Source of the DNA: an uncultured Collinsella sp. | GTDB lineage: Bacteria > Actinomycetota > Coriobacteriia > Coriobacteriales > Coriobacteriaceae | DNA: 64,000 nucleotides | Direction: 5' to 3' | NCBI GenBank assembly: GCA_902493515.1 | Contig: CABUPE010000002.1 | Span: 60,386 to 124,385 of the forward strand | Shown: one piece after another, positions 42,862-51,383 of the stretch | Position numbering within the stretch: the stretch's first letter is position 1 | Layout of the letters: each line of letters opens with the position of its first letter | Position numbers and translations under genes: made by a program | The notes under the pieces: generated by a model | Database searches by the model: none | The model's input: only the letters and a program-made list of their open reading frames with translations | Told to the model about the DNA's origin: nothing

Positions 42862-44372
42862 TGGCTGCACGCTTTGGTGACATGCTGCTCGAGCAGCGTC
42901 GCCGAATGGGCCTTTCCATTCAGCAGGTCGCCAACACCATCAAAATCAGGCCGCAGATCATCGAGTTTTTCGAGAATGGCAATTTTGCATCGATGCCTCC
43001 GCGCGGCTATGCGCAGGGCATGATTTCGAGCTATGCGCGCTTTTTGGGCCTCAATCCGCGGGAGGTCGTCAACGCTTATTTTGACGATCTGATGGCATAT
43101 GAGCGCGAGACGTCGCAGCAGGGCGGTCGTTTTCAGGACGCCGCAGGCTACGTCAATTCGCGCTCCTCGGTCGACAACGGCCGCTTCCTGATGGTTCAGG
43201 GCGGGCGTTCGACGCGTTATGGCCAGCGCCCTCAGCAGGCTGGTTATGTTACCGAGACGGGCTCGAGCGAGGAGATTCGTTCCCAGCGCGATCGTTTTCG
43301 CAGCACGCCGGCGCCCGAGGAGCGCGCACTCCCCGCTGCCCTCGGTGTCGCACGTGACCCTCGTGCGGGCTATGGCGACGGCGGCTATTCCGATCGCGGT
43401 TACCGTGGGGTCTCTTCTGGTCGCTCTCGCGGTGGCTATGCGGATGCCGATACCACGCAGGTGACGCCGCGTCTTCGCTCTCAATCACAGCCGTATGGCC
43501 AGCGCTCTTCGGCTCCGCGTTCGGGCCAGCGTGGCTATCAAGGCCGCGGTGAACTTGCGCCCCGCTCGGGTCAGCGCAGCCTTCAGGGCCAGGGTGGCTA
43601 TCGCGGCCGTTCCGATAGCAATCGTGGTCGTATGCCTCAGGGAGGCGGCCGCAGCAGTTCCAATCGTGGACGCGGCGGATCACGTACTCCTCAAAACAAC
43701 GGGCTCGATCCGCGTATCGTCTACGCCGGCATCGGTGCCGTTGCGCTGTTGTTGATTGTGCTCATCGTGGTGCTTCTGCGCGGCTGCGCATCTTCGGCGC
43801 CCGAGACCACGCCCGAGACGCCCACTGCTACCAAGACGACGACCAAGAAGTCTTCTAAGAAGACCGAAACGGTCGACGAGGACGAAGACACCGATGGGGC
43901 GACGGATGAGTCGACTGACTCGGGCGCTACCAAGACGACGGCCAAGAAGGAAGAGAACGAGGTCACGAAGGTCAAAGTCTCCGTTGCCAAGGGAAAGACC
44001 GCGTGGATTGAGGTCAAGGTCGACGGCAAGTCGGTCTATGGCGCCCAAGCGACTGGCCCCTTTGAGCAGGAGTACTCGCCCGAGTCCTCGATCGAGATCA
44101 CCACGTCCAAGCCTTCCGATGTCACCGTTACCAAGAACGGTGAAAAGGTCCGTTACGATACCAAGACCTCGGGCGTGGCGCGCGTGACGATCACTGTTCC
44201 CAAGAAGGAGACGTCTGATTCCGAGAATGGTGAAAGTTCTGATGGTACCGACACCACCGATGGTACCGATACCACCGACGGTACCGATGCCCAGTCCACG
44301 GATGGCGCCGATACCGCAACTGACGGTCAGACGCCCAGCGATTCTACCGACTATTCGTACGATAGCTACTAA
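42861..44372 (+). CDS. RodZ-like membrane protein with helix-turn-helix and Arg/Gly-rich linker
   Basis: This 503-residue protein has an N-terminal HTH_25 domain of the RodZ kind (RFGDMLLEQRRRMGLSIQQV ... MPPRGYAQGMISSYARFLGL). A long cytoplasmic linker (about 95-280) rich in Arg, Gly, Ser, Gln and Tyr follows, then one membrane helix (about 286-310), a Thr/Lys/Glu-rich stalk, a DUF4115-like beta domain (about 370-455), and a Thr/Asp repeat tail. RodZ links MreB to the wall machinery, but no mreB is in the window and the linker is unusual. It overlaps the ftsK stop by one base (TGATG). Confidence 0.75.
   Translation: MAARFGDMLLEQRRRMGLSIQQVANTIKIRPQIIEFFENGNFASMPPRGYAQGMISSYARFLGLNPREVVNAYFDDLMAYERETSQQGGRFQDAAGYVNSRSSVDNGRFLMVQGGRSTRYGQRPQQAGYVTETGSSEEIRSQRDRFRSTPAPEERALPAALGVARDPRAGYGDGGYSDRGYRGVSSGRSRGGYADADTTQVTPRLRSQSQPYGQRSSAPRSGQRGYQGRGELAPRSGQRSLQGQGGYRGRSDSNRGRMPQGGGRSSSNRGRGGSRTPQNNGLDPRIVYAGIGAVALLLIVLIVVLLRGCASSAPETTPETPTATKTTTKKSSKKTETVDEDEDTDGATDESTDSGATKTTAKKEENEVTKVKVSVAKGKTAWIEVKVDGKSVYGAQATGPFEQEYSPESSIEITTSKPSDVTVTKNGEKVRYDTKTSGVARVTITVPKKETSDSENGESSDGTDTTDGTDTTDGTDAQSTDGADTATDGQTPSDSTDYSYDSY
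44241..44291 (+). repeat. 18-bp tandem repeat in the RodZ-like gene
   Basis: Nearly three copies of an 18-bp unit beginning GATGGTACCGA encode DGTDTT repeats at the extracellular C-terminus. Slippage here could change tail length in frame. Confidence 0.8.
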
Positions 44373-44398
44373 GCCGCTCGTACGCGAAAGGAAACATC

Positions 44399-44896
44399 AT
44401 GGCTAAAGATTCCAGCTTCGACGTCGTGTCCGAGGTCAACATGCAAGAGGTCGACAACGCCTTCCAGCAGACCACGCGCGAGATTTCCCAGCGCTATGAC
44501 CTTAAGGATTCCGGCGCCACGATCGAGCTTTCGAAGGGCGACAAGCTCTTTACGATCAATGCCCCGGCCGATTTTGTCTCCAAACAGATTGTTGACGTGC
44601 TGATCTCCAAGCTCATCAAGCGCGGCATCGACCTCAAGGCTGTCTCGTGGGATGCTCCGCAGGCGGCATCGGGCGGCACCGTGCGCGTGCTCGGCCATAT
44701 CGTCGAGGGTATCGACCAGGCGACCGCCAAGAAGATCAACAAGGACATCAAGGATCAAAAGCTCAAGGTCAAGGTGACCATCGAGGCCGACAAGCTGCGT
44801 GTTTCCTCTGCTTCGAAGGACGCGTTGCAGACCGTGATTCAGTTCCTGCGCGACCAGGACTACGGCCAGCCGCTGCAGTTCACCAACTACCGCTAA
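44399..44896 (+). CDS. YajQ family nucleotide-binding protein
   Basis: This 165-residue protein belongs to the UPF0234/YajQ family, which binds nucleotides and, in some bacteria, cyclic di-GMP or RNA. The family signatures DSSFDVVSEVNMQEVDNAFQ at the start and RDQDYGQPLQFTNYR at the end are present. The physiological role in Gram-positive bacteria is unknown. GAAAGGAAA precedes the ATG. It stands 26 nt after the RodZ-like gene and 27 nt before rimO. Confidence 0.9.
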   Translation: MAKDSSFDVVSEVNMQEVDNAFQQTTREISQRYDLKDSGATIELSKGDKLFTINAPADFVSKQIVDVLISKLIKRGIDLKAVSWDAPQAASGGTVRVLGHIVEGIDQATAKKINKDIKDQKLKVKVTIEADKLRVSSASKDALQTVIQFLRDQDYGQPLQFTNYR

Positions 44897-44923
44897 TATC
44901 AATCGAAAGGACCGCTCTCCAAC

Positions 44924-46273
44924 ATGGATACACCGTTGGGCTCCGTGCTCTACATCACCCTCGGGTGCGCTAAGAACGAGGTTGACACCGACCGCATGCG
45001 TTCTCTTTTGACCGCCGCGGGCTACGAGGAGGCATTCGACCCGCAGGATGCCGACATCGCCATCGTCAATACTTGCTCGTTCCTCGCCTCCGCAACGTCC
45101 GAGAGCATCGAGACCACGCTCGAGCTCGCCAACGAGGTTCAGGACGGCGTTCGTTCTTGCCCCATCGTCATGTGCGGGTGCGTGCCGTCGCGCTATGGCG
45201 ACGACCTGCCTGACGAGCTGCCAGAGGTCGCGGCCTTTGTGAAGGCCGACGAGGAGGACGGCATCGTGGCGGTCATCGATGGCGTGTTGGGTGTCGAGCG
45301 TGAGATCGCAGCCTATATCCCGCAGGTCAAGCGTACTGTCGAGGGTGCTGTCGCCTACGTCAAGATTTCCGATGGCTGTAACCGCTTCTGCAGCTTCTGC
45401 ATGATCCCCTATATTCGCGGTCGCTATCATTCGCGCAATGCCGAGAGCATTATCTCCGAGGTGCGCGACCTGGTTGCCGGCGGTGTGCGCGAGATCGTGC
45501 TGATCGGCCAGGATACGGGTATTTGGGGCACCGACTTTGCTGACGAGGATGTCGCCGAGGGCTCGCCGCGCAATCTGGCGCAGCTGCTGCGTGCCGTCGC
45601 CGAGGCCGTGCGCCCGCATAACGTCTGGGTCCGCGTGCTCTATCTGCAGCCCGAGGGCATGACTGACGAACTCATCGAGACGATTCGCGATACGCCCGAG
45701 GTGCTGCCCTATATCGATATCCCCGTGCAGCACTGCGACGCGCGCATTCTCAAGGCCATGCGTCGCTCCGGTTCACGCCAGGAGCTCGAGGATCTGTTCC
45801 GCGACCTTCGCGAGCGCATCCCCGGCATCGTGATTCGTTCCACGGCCATGGTCGGCTTCCCGACCGAGACCGACGACGAGTTCCGCGACCTTATCGACTT
45901 TATGGACACCGTCGGCTTTGACTACACGAGTGTCTTTGCCTACTCGCGTGAGGAAGGTAGCCTGGCCGCCAAGATGGAGGGCCAGGTCGATGAGGAGGTT
46001 AAGCTCGAGCGCGCCCAGGAGGCCATGGACCTGGCCGAGTCGCTCGGTTTTGCCGCCACCGCCGCCCATGTGGGCGAGCGCGCCCAGGTAATCGTCGACG
46101 GTATCGAAGAGACCGAGGATGGCGCCGAGCTGATCGGCCATGCCTGGTTCCAGGCGCCCGATTCCGATGGCGCGGTGCATCTGGACGCCAGCGAGGCGTC
46201 CGTGGGCGATATTCTGACCGTCGAGTTTACCGATAGCTTCTGCTATGAGCTTATCGGTCATGTTGTGGAGTAG
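44924..46273 (+). CDS. rimO: Ribosomal protein S12 methylthiotransferase RimO
   Basis: RimO adds a methylthio group to Asp88 of ribosomal protein S12. The 449-residue protein has the UPF0004 cysteines (YITLGCAKNEVD, VNTCSFL, MCGCVPSRYG) and the radical SAM triad CNRFCSFC, and ends in a TRAM domain. GCAKNEVD is the RimO version of the N-terminal motif, distinct from MtaB and MiaB. The following gene is pgsA, 9 nt away, and the order ftsK-rodZ-rimO-pgsA-cinA-recA is common in Gram-positive genomes. Confidence 0.93.
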   Translation: MDTPLGSVLYITLGCAKNEVDTDRMRSLLTAAGYEEAFDPQDADIAIVNTCSFLASATSESIETTLELANEVQDGVRSCPIVMCGCVPSRYGDDLPDELPEVAAFVKADEEDGIVAVIDGVLGVEREIAAYIPQVKRTVEGAVAYVKISDGCNRFCSFCMIPYIRGRYHSRNAESIISEVRDLVAGGVREIVLIGQDTGIWGTDFADEDVAEGSPRNLAQLLRAVAEAVRPHNVWVRVLYLQPEGMTDELIETIRDTPEVLPYIDIPVQHCDARILKAMRRSGSRQELEDLFRDLRERIPGIVIRSTAMVGFPTETDDEFRDLIDFMDTVGFDYTSVFAYSREEGSLAAKMEGQVDEEVKLERAQEAMDLAESLGFAATAAHVGERAQVIVDGIEETEDGAELIGHAWFQAPDSDGAVHLDASEASVGDILTVEFTDSFCYELIGHVVE

Positions 46274-46282
46274 GAGAGCGTC

Positions 46283-46921
46283 GTGGCTAACGAGAGCAAT
46301 AAGGAACTGACGAGTGTCTGGACGCCCGCCAACATCGTGACGTGCGTGCGCATCGTCTTTATCCCGGTGTTCATGATCGTGTCGGCGCTGTCTCACACGA
46401 GCGTTGCCGGTACGGATTGGAGCACCTTCGACGGTCCGCTCGCCGCCGCTGCCTTCATTCTGTATGTGATCCTGTCGTGCACCGATAAGGTCGACGGTTA
46501 TCTGGCACGCTCGCGTAACGAGATCACCGATTTCGGCAAGTTCTTGGACCCCATCGCCGATAAGCTGCTGGTGTTCTCGGCCTTGCTGCTGTTCTTGGAT
46601 TTTGGCGCGGTGACCGTGTGGTCCGTGTTCATTATCCTGTTCCGCGAGCTGCTGGTGAGCGCCCTTCGCATGGTCGCGAGTGCGGCCGGCGTGGTCGTTG
46701 CGGCCGATAAGCTCGGCAAGTACAAAACGGCAACCACGATGGTCTCCATCTGCGGTTACCTGTGCGTTTTTGCTATGGCCGGCTTGCACCTTGGCCCGGT
46801 GGCGCTGACGCTCGGCATCTACTCGGTGTCGCGCTTCCTGTATGCCGTTGCCGTTGTCTTGACCGTTATCTCGGGCGCCCAGTACTTCTGGAACTGCCGC
46901 AAGATCGTCTTTTCGGTCTAG
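46283..46921 (+). CDS. pgsA: CDP-diacylglycerol-glycerol-3-phosphate 3-phosphatidyltransferase
   Basis: PgsA makes phosphatidylglycerol phosphate, the precursor of phosphatidylglycerol. The 212-residue membrane protein has the CDP-alcohol phosphotransferase motif DKVDGYLARSR...GKFLDPIADK (DxxDGxxAR...GxxxDxxxD) and about five hydrophobic helices. It starts at GTG after GGAGAGC. A loop after the first helix (LSHTSVAGTDWSTFDGP) is a little longer than in Bacillus PgsA. Confidence 0.92.
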   Translation: MANESNKELTSVWTPANIVTCVRIVFIPVFMIVSALSHTSVAGTDWSTFDGPLAAAAFILYVILSCTDKVDGYLARSRNEITDFGKFLDPIADKLLVFSALLLFLDFGAVTVWSVFIILFRELLVSALRMVASAAGVVVAADKLGKYKTATTMVSICGYLCVFAMAGLHLGPVALTLGIYSVSRFLYAVAVVLTVISGAQYFWNCRKIVFSV

Positions 46922-46927
46922 GTCCTG

Positions 46928-47464
46928 GTGGGTATGACGGACTCTTTTGAGCAGATTTCCGCACATAACGAGGAGCTGGCGCGCGATATCGTCGAGCGCG
47001 CGAGCGCTCGGGGCGTGACGGTTTCGACGGCTGAGTCGCTGACGGCGGGTATGATAGCCTCGACGATTGCGGATATCTCGGGCGCCTCGGCGGTGCTGCG
47101 TGGCGGTGCGGTGACCTACTGCGATGAGATCAAGCATCGCGTGCTGGGTGTTGAGCAGGAGACGCTCGACCGCTACACTGCGGTGTCGCATCAGACTGCG
47201 CGCGAGATGGCGTCGGGTTCGCTGGAGCTGTATCAGAGCGATATTGCCGTGAGCGCGACTGGCTATGCCGGCCCCGGTGGAGGGACCGAGGACGATCCGG
47301 CTGGCACTTTTTATATTGGCTGGGCGTATCGCTCGGCCGATGGGGGAGTGCCGATCGTGGACTCCATTCGTTGTCGCTATGAGGGCAATCGTTCGTGTGT
47401 TCGTGCCCATGCGGTCGCGGAGGCACTGGGTCGCATTGCCCTTGTGCTCAACTCTATGGAATAG
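46928..47464 (+). CDS. pncC: Nicotinamide-nucleotide amidohydrolase PncC (CinA C-terminal domain)
   Basis: PncC deamidates NMN to NaMN, recycling the by-product of NAD-dependent DNA ligase. The 178-residue protein is the stand-alone CinA-C domain with STAESLTAGMIASTI, the VSATGYAGPGGG loop and the VRAHAVAEALGRI end. The N-terminal COG1058 domain of full CinA is absent, which is normal for this form. The start could be GTG 46928 or ATG 46934; neither has a clear RBS. The cinA-recA neighbourhood is well known in competent bacteria. Confidence 0.9.
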   Translation: MGMTDSFEQISAHNEELARDIVERASARGVTVSTAESLTAGMIASTIADISGASAVLRGGAVTYCDEIKHRVLGVEQETLDRYTAVSHQTAREMASGSLELYQSDIAVSATGYAGPGGGTEDDPAGTFYIGWAYRSADGGVPIVDSIRCRYEGNRSCVRAHAVAEALGRIALVLNSME

Positions 47465-47471
47465 ACGTGTT

Positions 47472-47499
47472 TTAAGGGGCCTTAGGGCCCCTTAATTGT
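47472..47499 (+). terminator. Terminator after pncC
   Basis: A perfect 10-bp stem TTAAGGGGCC / GGCCCCTTAA with a 4-nt loop is followed by TTG. It separates the ftsK-pncC unit from recA. Confidence 0.65.
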
Positions 47500-47570
47500 G
47501 GAGATAGGGACCTTAGGCTCATTTGGCGTTTGTGCTGGTTGTAGATGTATTTTTGCCTGCCTTGTTCATA

Positions 47571-47631
47571 TTTGGTCCTTTGTGGTCAAGCATTTGGTCA
47601 GTGTTTGGTCGGCGTTTGGTTGGGTTTTGGA
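47571..47631 (+). promoter_or_regulatory. Phased TTTGGT direct-repeat array upstream of recA
   Basis: TTTGG motifs begin at 47571, 47593, 47604, 47615 and 47626, with a weaker TGTGGT at 47581 filling the gap. The last four are exactly 11 bp apart. The array lies between the pncC terminator and the recA -35, 32 nt from the latter. Such helical phasing suits cooperative binding on one face of the DNA. Confidence 0.55.
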
Positions 47632-47662
47632 AAGACCGCCTGCATATGATTTATCTGAACGG

Positions 47663-47691
47663 TTGACCACGAACAGCCGTTCGTTTATTAT
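47663..47691 (+). promoter_or_regulatory. recA promoter with LexA box in the spacer
   Basis: TTGACC (47663-47668), a 17-nt spacer and TATTAT (47686-47691) form a good promoter. The spacer holds CGAACAGCCGTTCG (47670-47683), a match to the Gram-positive LexA box (GAAC-N4-GTTC core). LexA binding would block RNA polymerase directly. Confidence 0.88.
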
Positions 47692-47721
47692 CGATGCAGG
47701 TTGTTAAGAGGAGGGCTATTC

Positions 47722-48870
47722 ATGGCCAAGAATTCAGGTCCCGTACGTACCGTTCATGCTCGCACGACGGGTAAAGAGCGCGATGAGATGATCGCCACCA
47801 CCAAGGCCGAGATCGAGAAGAAATTCGGCCAGGGTTCCATCATGAGGTACGGCGACGGTGGCCCCGAGCTCGAGGTCGAGGCCATCCCTACGGGCGCTCT
47901 GGCACTCGATGCCGCTCTGGGTATCGGCGGTGTGCCGCGCGGCCGCATCGTCGAGATCTACGGTCCCGAGTCCTCCGGTAAGACGACGCTTTCGCTCGAG
48001 ATCTTGGCCGAGGCCCAGGCAATGGGTGGCGTTGTGGCATTTATCGATGCCGAGCACGCGCTCGATCCCACGTATGCCGCGCGCATCGGCGTGGATATCG
48101 ACGAGGTGCTCATTTCCCAGCCCGATACGGGTGAGCAGGCGCTCGAAATCGTTGACATGCTTGTGCGTTCCGGCGCCATCGATGCCATCGTCGTCGACTC
48201 CGTCGCCGCGCTGACCCCGCGTGCCGAGATCGAGGGAGAAATCGGCGACACTACGGTCGGTCTTCAGGCTCGCCTGATGAGCCAGGCGCTCCGCAAGCTC
48301 GCCGGCTCGCTGTCCAAGTCCAACACGACGTGCATCTTCATTAACCAGCTGCGTGAGAAGATCGGCGTCATGTTCGGCAACCCCGAGACTACGACGGGCG
48401 GCCGCGCCCTTAAGTTCTTCTCTTCGGTGCGTATCGACATTCGCCGTATCGACAGCATTAAGCTTAAGGACGAGGTTATCGGCAACCGCGTGCGCGCCAA
48501 GGTCGTTAAGAACAAGGTGGCAGCTCCGTTCCGTTCTGCTGAGTTCGACATCATGTACGGTACGGGCATCTCTAAGGAGGGCTCGATTCTGGACATGGCT
48601 GTCGAGTGCGGCATCTGCAAGAAGATGGGCTCCTGGTTTGCCTATGGCGAGGACAAGCTCGGCAACGGTCGCGAGGCCGCCAAGGCGTTCCTGCGCGAAC
48701 ACCCCGATTGCGCTGACGAGATTGAGCATAAGGTCCGCCTTGCCTGCGGGCTTGAGTTTGATGACGATGCTCCGTCCGAGGTGGAGCTGACCGATCAGCC
48801 TGCGCCTGAGGAGTTTGATGAGCTTTACGCCATCGATGGCTCTGCCATGCTCGATGATGACGACGAGTAA
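47722..48870 (+). CDS. recA: Recombinase RecA
   Basis: RecA drives homologous recombination and triggers LexA self-cleavage. The 382-residue protein has Walker A GPESSGKTT, the GVMFGNPETTTGG loop region, and the C-terminal acidic tail (ending MLDDDDE) that moderates DNA binding. About 20 residues precede the usual start (KERDEMIATTKAEIEKKFG). ATG 47722 has AAGAGGAGGG at good spacing. recX follows after 11 nt. Regulation by LexA is shown by the box in the promoter spacer, and the TTTGGT array suggests a second input. Confidence 0.96.
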   Translation: MAKNSGPVRTVHARTTGKERDEMIATTKAEIEKKFGQGSIMRYGDGGPELEVEAIPTGALALDAALGIGGVPRGRIVEIYGPESSGKTTLSLEILAEAQAMGGVVAFIDAEHALDPTYAARIGVDIDEVLISQPDTGEQALEIVDMLVRSGAIDAIVVDSVAALTPRAEIEGEIGDTTVGLQARLMSQALRKLAGSLSKSNTTCIFINQLREKIGVMFGNPETTTGGRALKFFSSVRIDIRRIDSIKLKDEVIGNRVRAKVVKNKVAAPFRSAEFDIMYGTGISKEGSILDMAVECGICKKMGSWFAYGEDKLGNGREAAKAFLREHPDCADEIEHKVRLACGLEFDDDAPSEVELTDQPAPEEFDELYAIDGSAMLDDDDE

Positions 48871-48881
48871 CGGATTCTCGT

Positions 48882-49574
48882 ATGTCGTATACGGTGACCG
48901 AGGCCACGGTCGTCTTTCCCGATAAGAAGGCGGCCTCCTCGTTCTCGAGCGGGTATGCGTCCAAAAAGCCTTGCGCACATATCGATTGTGAGCTTGAGGG
49001 CGATTTTGAGCGGTCTATTTGGATTCCCGTGCGGGTCGCGCGGCTGTATGTCAAAAACCGCCCCGATCTTCCCTGTGATTGGGACAACTTTCGTGAGGCG
49101 GTGCAGCTCATCGAGCGTAAATGTGCACTTACCATGGTGACCGAGATGTTATCGCGCCGCGACCATGCGACGGGTGAGGTCCGTGACAAGTTGGCTCGCT
49201 ACGGCTTTCGCCAGCCCGCGATTGATTTCGCCGTCGAGCGCGCCACCGAGTATCGCTTTTTAGACGAGAACCGCTTTTGCTCGTACTTTATCGAGGAACA
49301 CAAGCGGCGCGGTTGGGGACAGCGCAAAATCGAGACCGAGCTTAAGCGTCGTCATGTCGTGCTCGATGACATTCCCGGTTATCCCGAGGATTATTTTGCC
49401 GTCGAAGACGATTCGGCGCGTGCGTCAGCCCTGCTCGCCAAGCGGCGTGTTCCAGAGACGCGCGGATTCGAAAAACTGGTTCGGTTTTTGATGGGCAAGG
49501 GCTTCTCGTATCACATCGCCGCCGATGCCGTTAAGGCACGTCTCGATTTTGAACGCGAGGAATGTTCGGTTTAG
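48882..49574 (+). CDS. recX: Regulatory protein RecX
   Basis: RecX binds the RecA filament and limits its activity. The 230-residue protein has the three-helix tandem repeats of the family, including LSRRDHATGEVRDKLARYGF, RFCSYFIEEHKRRGWGQRKI and KLVRFLMGKGFSYHIAADAV. The N-terminal 80 residues form an extra beta-rich part. Position directly after recA confirms the call and places it under the same LexA control. Confidence 0.9.
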   Translation: MSYTVTEATVVFPDKKAASSFSSGYASKKPCAHIDCELEGDFERSIWIPVRVARLYVKNRPDLPCDWDNFREAVQLIERKCALTMVTEMLSRRDHATGEVRDKLARYGFRQPAIDFAVERATEYRFLDENRFCSYFIEEHKRRGWGQRKIETELKRRHVVLDDIPGYPEDYFAVEDDSARASALLAKRRVPETRGFEKLVRFLMGKGFSYHIAADAVKARLDFEREECSV

Positions 49575-49636
49575 GCGTATGCGTTTTGTGGCCCTGCCAT
49601 TCACCGCGTTTTAACCGCCGTACTGGGGCCATTTAT

Positions 49637-49665
49637 TTGACAGTTGTTGTGGTTCAACGTACGAT
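49637..49665 (+). promoter_or_regulatory. Promoter of the rny operon
   Basis: TTGACA (49637-49642), a 17-nt spacer and TACGAT (49660-49665) form a near-ideal housekeeping promoter, giving a leader of about 160 nt for rny. Confidence 0.8.
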
Positions 49666-49770
49666 AAACACTGTCATTTGCTTTGTGATATGTGCTCATC
49701 TGTGATGAGTTTGTTTATATGTTTATCTGTATCCGACCCGCATAAGCTGCGCCCATATTACTCAAATGTC

Positions 49771-49800
49771 GCGAGCCGTTCGTAAGGACGGTTCGCTTTG
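49771..49800 (+). other. Hairpin in the rny leader
   Basis: GCGAGCCGTTC and GGACGGTTCGC pair (with G-T pairs) around GTAA, followed by TTTGTTGT. It could be a weak attenuator or an RNase Y self-cleavage site; the sequence alone does not tell. Confidence 0.4.
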
Positions 49801-49831
49801 TTGTGTAACGAATCCATAAAAAGGAGTGAGC

Positions 49832-51382
49832 ATGCCTATCATCGCAGCGCTCGTTGGCATCGTTTTGGGTGCCATCGCCGCCATTGCCTTCATGCGCACC
49901 GCCAAGCAGGGTAGTCTTCACGAGGCCGACGAAAAGATCCAGTCGGCACACGCACAGGCTGAGTCCCTGATCGGTGATGCTAAGCGTCAGGCCGAGACCC
50001 TCAAAAAAGAGGCTCTGCTCGAGGCTAAAGAGGAAATCATCAAGAACAAGCAGGCCGCCGAGGCCGAGGACAAACAGCGTAAGAACGAGATTCGTACGCT
50101 CGAGAACCGCGTGATGCAGCGCGAGGAATCCCTTGATCGCCGCAACGACGCTCTCGACAAGCGCGAGCATCAGCTGTCCAGCCAGGCCGGTCAGGTCGAG
50201 AAGCGCTCCCGCGAGCTCGAGGAGCTCTGCGCAAAGCAGGCCTCCGAGCTCGAGCGTATTGCCGACCTTACCCGCGAGGACGCCCACAAGGAGCTCCTCG
50301 ATAAGGTTCGCGGGGAGGTCACCCACGAGGCCGCCACGATCATTCGCGAGTCCGAGCAGCAGGTTCGCGTCGAGTGCCACAAGACCGCCCAGGAGATTCT
50401 GTCCCTGGCGATTCAGCGCTGCGCTGCCGACCACACTGCCGAGGTCACCGTTACCTCCGTGCACATTCCCTCTGATGACCTCAAGGGTCGTATCATCGGT
50501 CGCGAGGGTCGCAACATCCGGACCTTCGAGCAGGTTTCCGGCGTCAACCTCGTGATCGACGACACGCCCGAGACCGTCGTTCTTTCGAGCTTCGACCCGG
50601 TCCGTCGCGAGACCGCCCGTGTCGCCCTCGAGAACCTCATCGCCGACGGCCGCATTCACCCCGCCCGCATCGAGGAGATGTATCACAAGGCTGCCGACCT
50701 GGTTCAGCAGCGCGTGCGCGAGGCCGGCGAGCAGGCTGCTTTCGACACCGGCATTCACGACCTGCACCCCGAGATCGTCAAGACCCTCGGTGCTCTGCGT
50801 TACCGCACCTCGTTTGGCCAGAACGTGCTTCAGCACTCCCTCGAGGTCTCCGACCTGTGCGGCGTGATGGCTTCCGAGCTTGGCCTGGACGTTGTGACCG
50901 CCAAGCGCGCCGGCCTGCTGCACGACCTGGGCAAGGCAATCGACCACGACGTCGAGGGCCCGCATGCCGTCATCGGCGCCGAGCTTGCCCGCCGTTATGG
51001 CGAGAAGCCCGTTATCGTCCACGCTATCGAGGCTCATCATGCCGACGTCGACCCCAACACGGTGCTCGATGTCCTGGTACAGGCCGCCGATGCTGTCTCT
51101 GCCTCTCGCCCCGGCGCCCGTCGCGAGTCTGCCGAGAACTACATCAAGCGTCTTGAGAAGCTCGAGGAGATCGCCAACTCCCATGACGGTGTCGAGCGTA
51201 CCTATGCCATGCAGGCTGGTCGCGAGGTCCACGTCATGGTTCAGCCGGACAAGATCTCCGATGCCCAGTCCACGGTCCTGGCTCACGATATCGCCCATCA
51301 GATCGAGGAAGAGATGGAGTATCCCGGTCAGGTGCGCGTCGTCGTGATTCGCGAGAGCCGCGCTGTCGATATCGCTAAATAA
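49832..51382 (+). CDS. rny: Ribonuclease Y
   Basis: RNase Y is the membrane-anchored endonuclease that starts mRNA decay in many Gram-positive bacteria. The 516-residue protein has an N-terminal membrane helix (residues about 3-22), a long charged coiled coil (about 30-200), a KH domain (GRIIGREGRNIRTFEQVSGV) and an HD domain (HSLEVSDLCGVMASE ... LLHDLGKAIDH). AAAAAGGAG precedes ATG 49832. The usual order recA-rny is kept, and the next gene starts 1 nt after the stop. Confidence 0.95.
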   Translation: MPIIAALVGIVLGAIAAIAFMRTAKQGSLHEADEKIQSAHAQAESLIGDAKRQAETLKKEALLEAKEEIIKNKQAAEAEDKQRKNEIRTLENRVMQREESLDRRNDALDKREHQLSSQAGQVEKRSRELEELCAKQASELERIADLTREDAHKELLDKVRGEVTHEAATIIRESEQQVRVECHKTAQEILSLAIQRCAADHTAEVTVTSVHIPSDDLKGRIIGREGRNIRTFEQVSGVNLVIDDTPETVVLSSFDPVRRETARVALENLIADGRIHPARIEEMYHKAADLVQQRVREAGEQAAFDTGIHDLHPEIVKTLGALRYRTSFGQNVLQHSLEVSDLCGVMASELGLDVVTAKRAGLLHDLGKAIDHDVEGPHAVIGAELARRYGEKPVIVHAIEAHHADVDPNTVLDVLVQAADAVSASRPGARRESAENYIKRLEKLEEIANSHDGVERTYAMQAGREVHVMVQPDKISDAQSTVLAHDIAHQIEEEMEYPGQVRVVVIRESRAVDIAK

Positions 51383-51383
51383 C

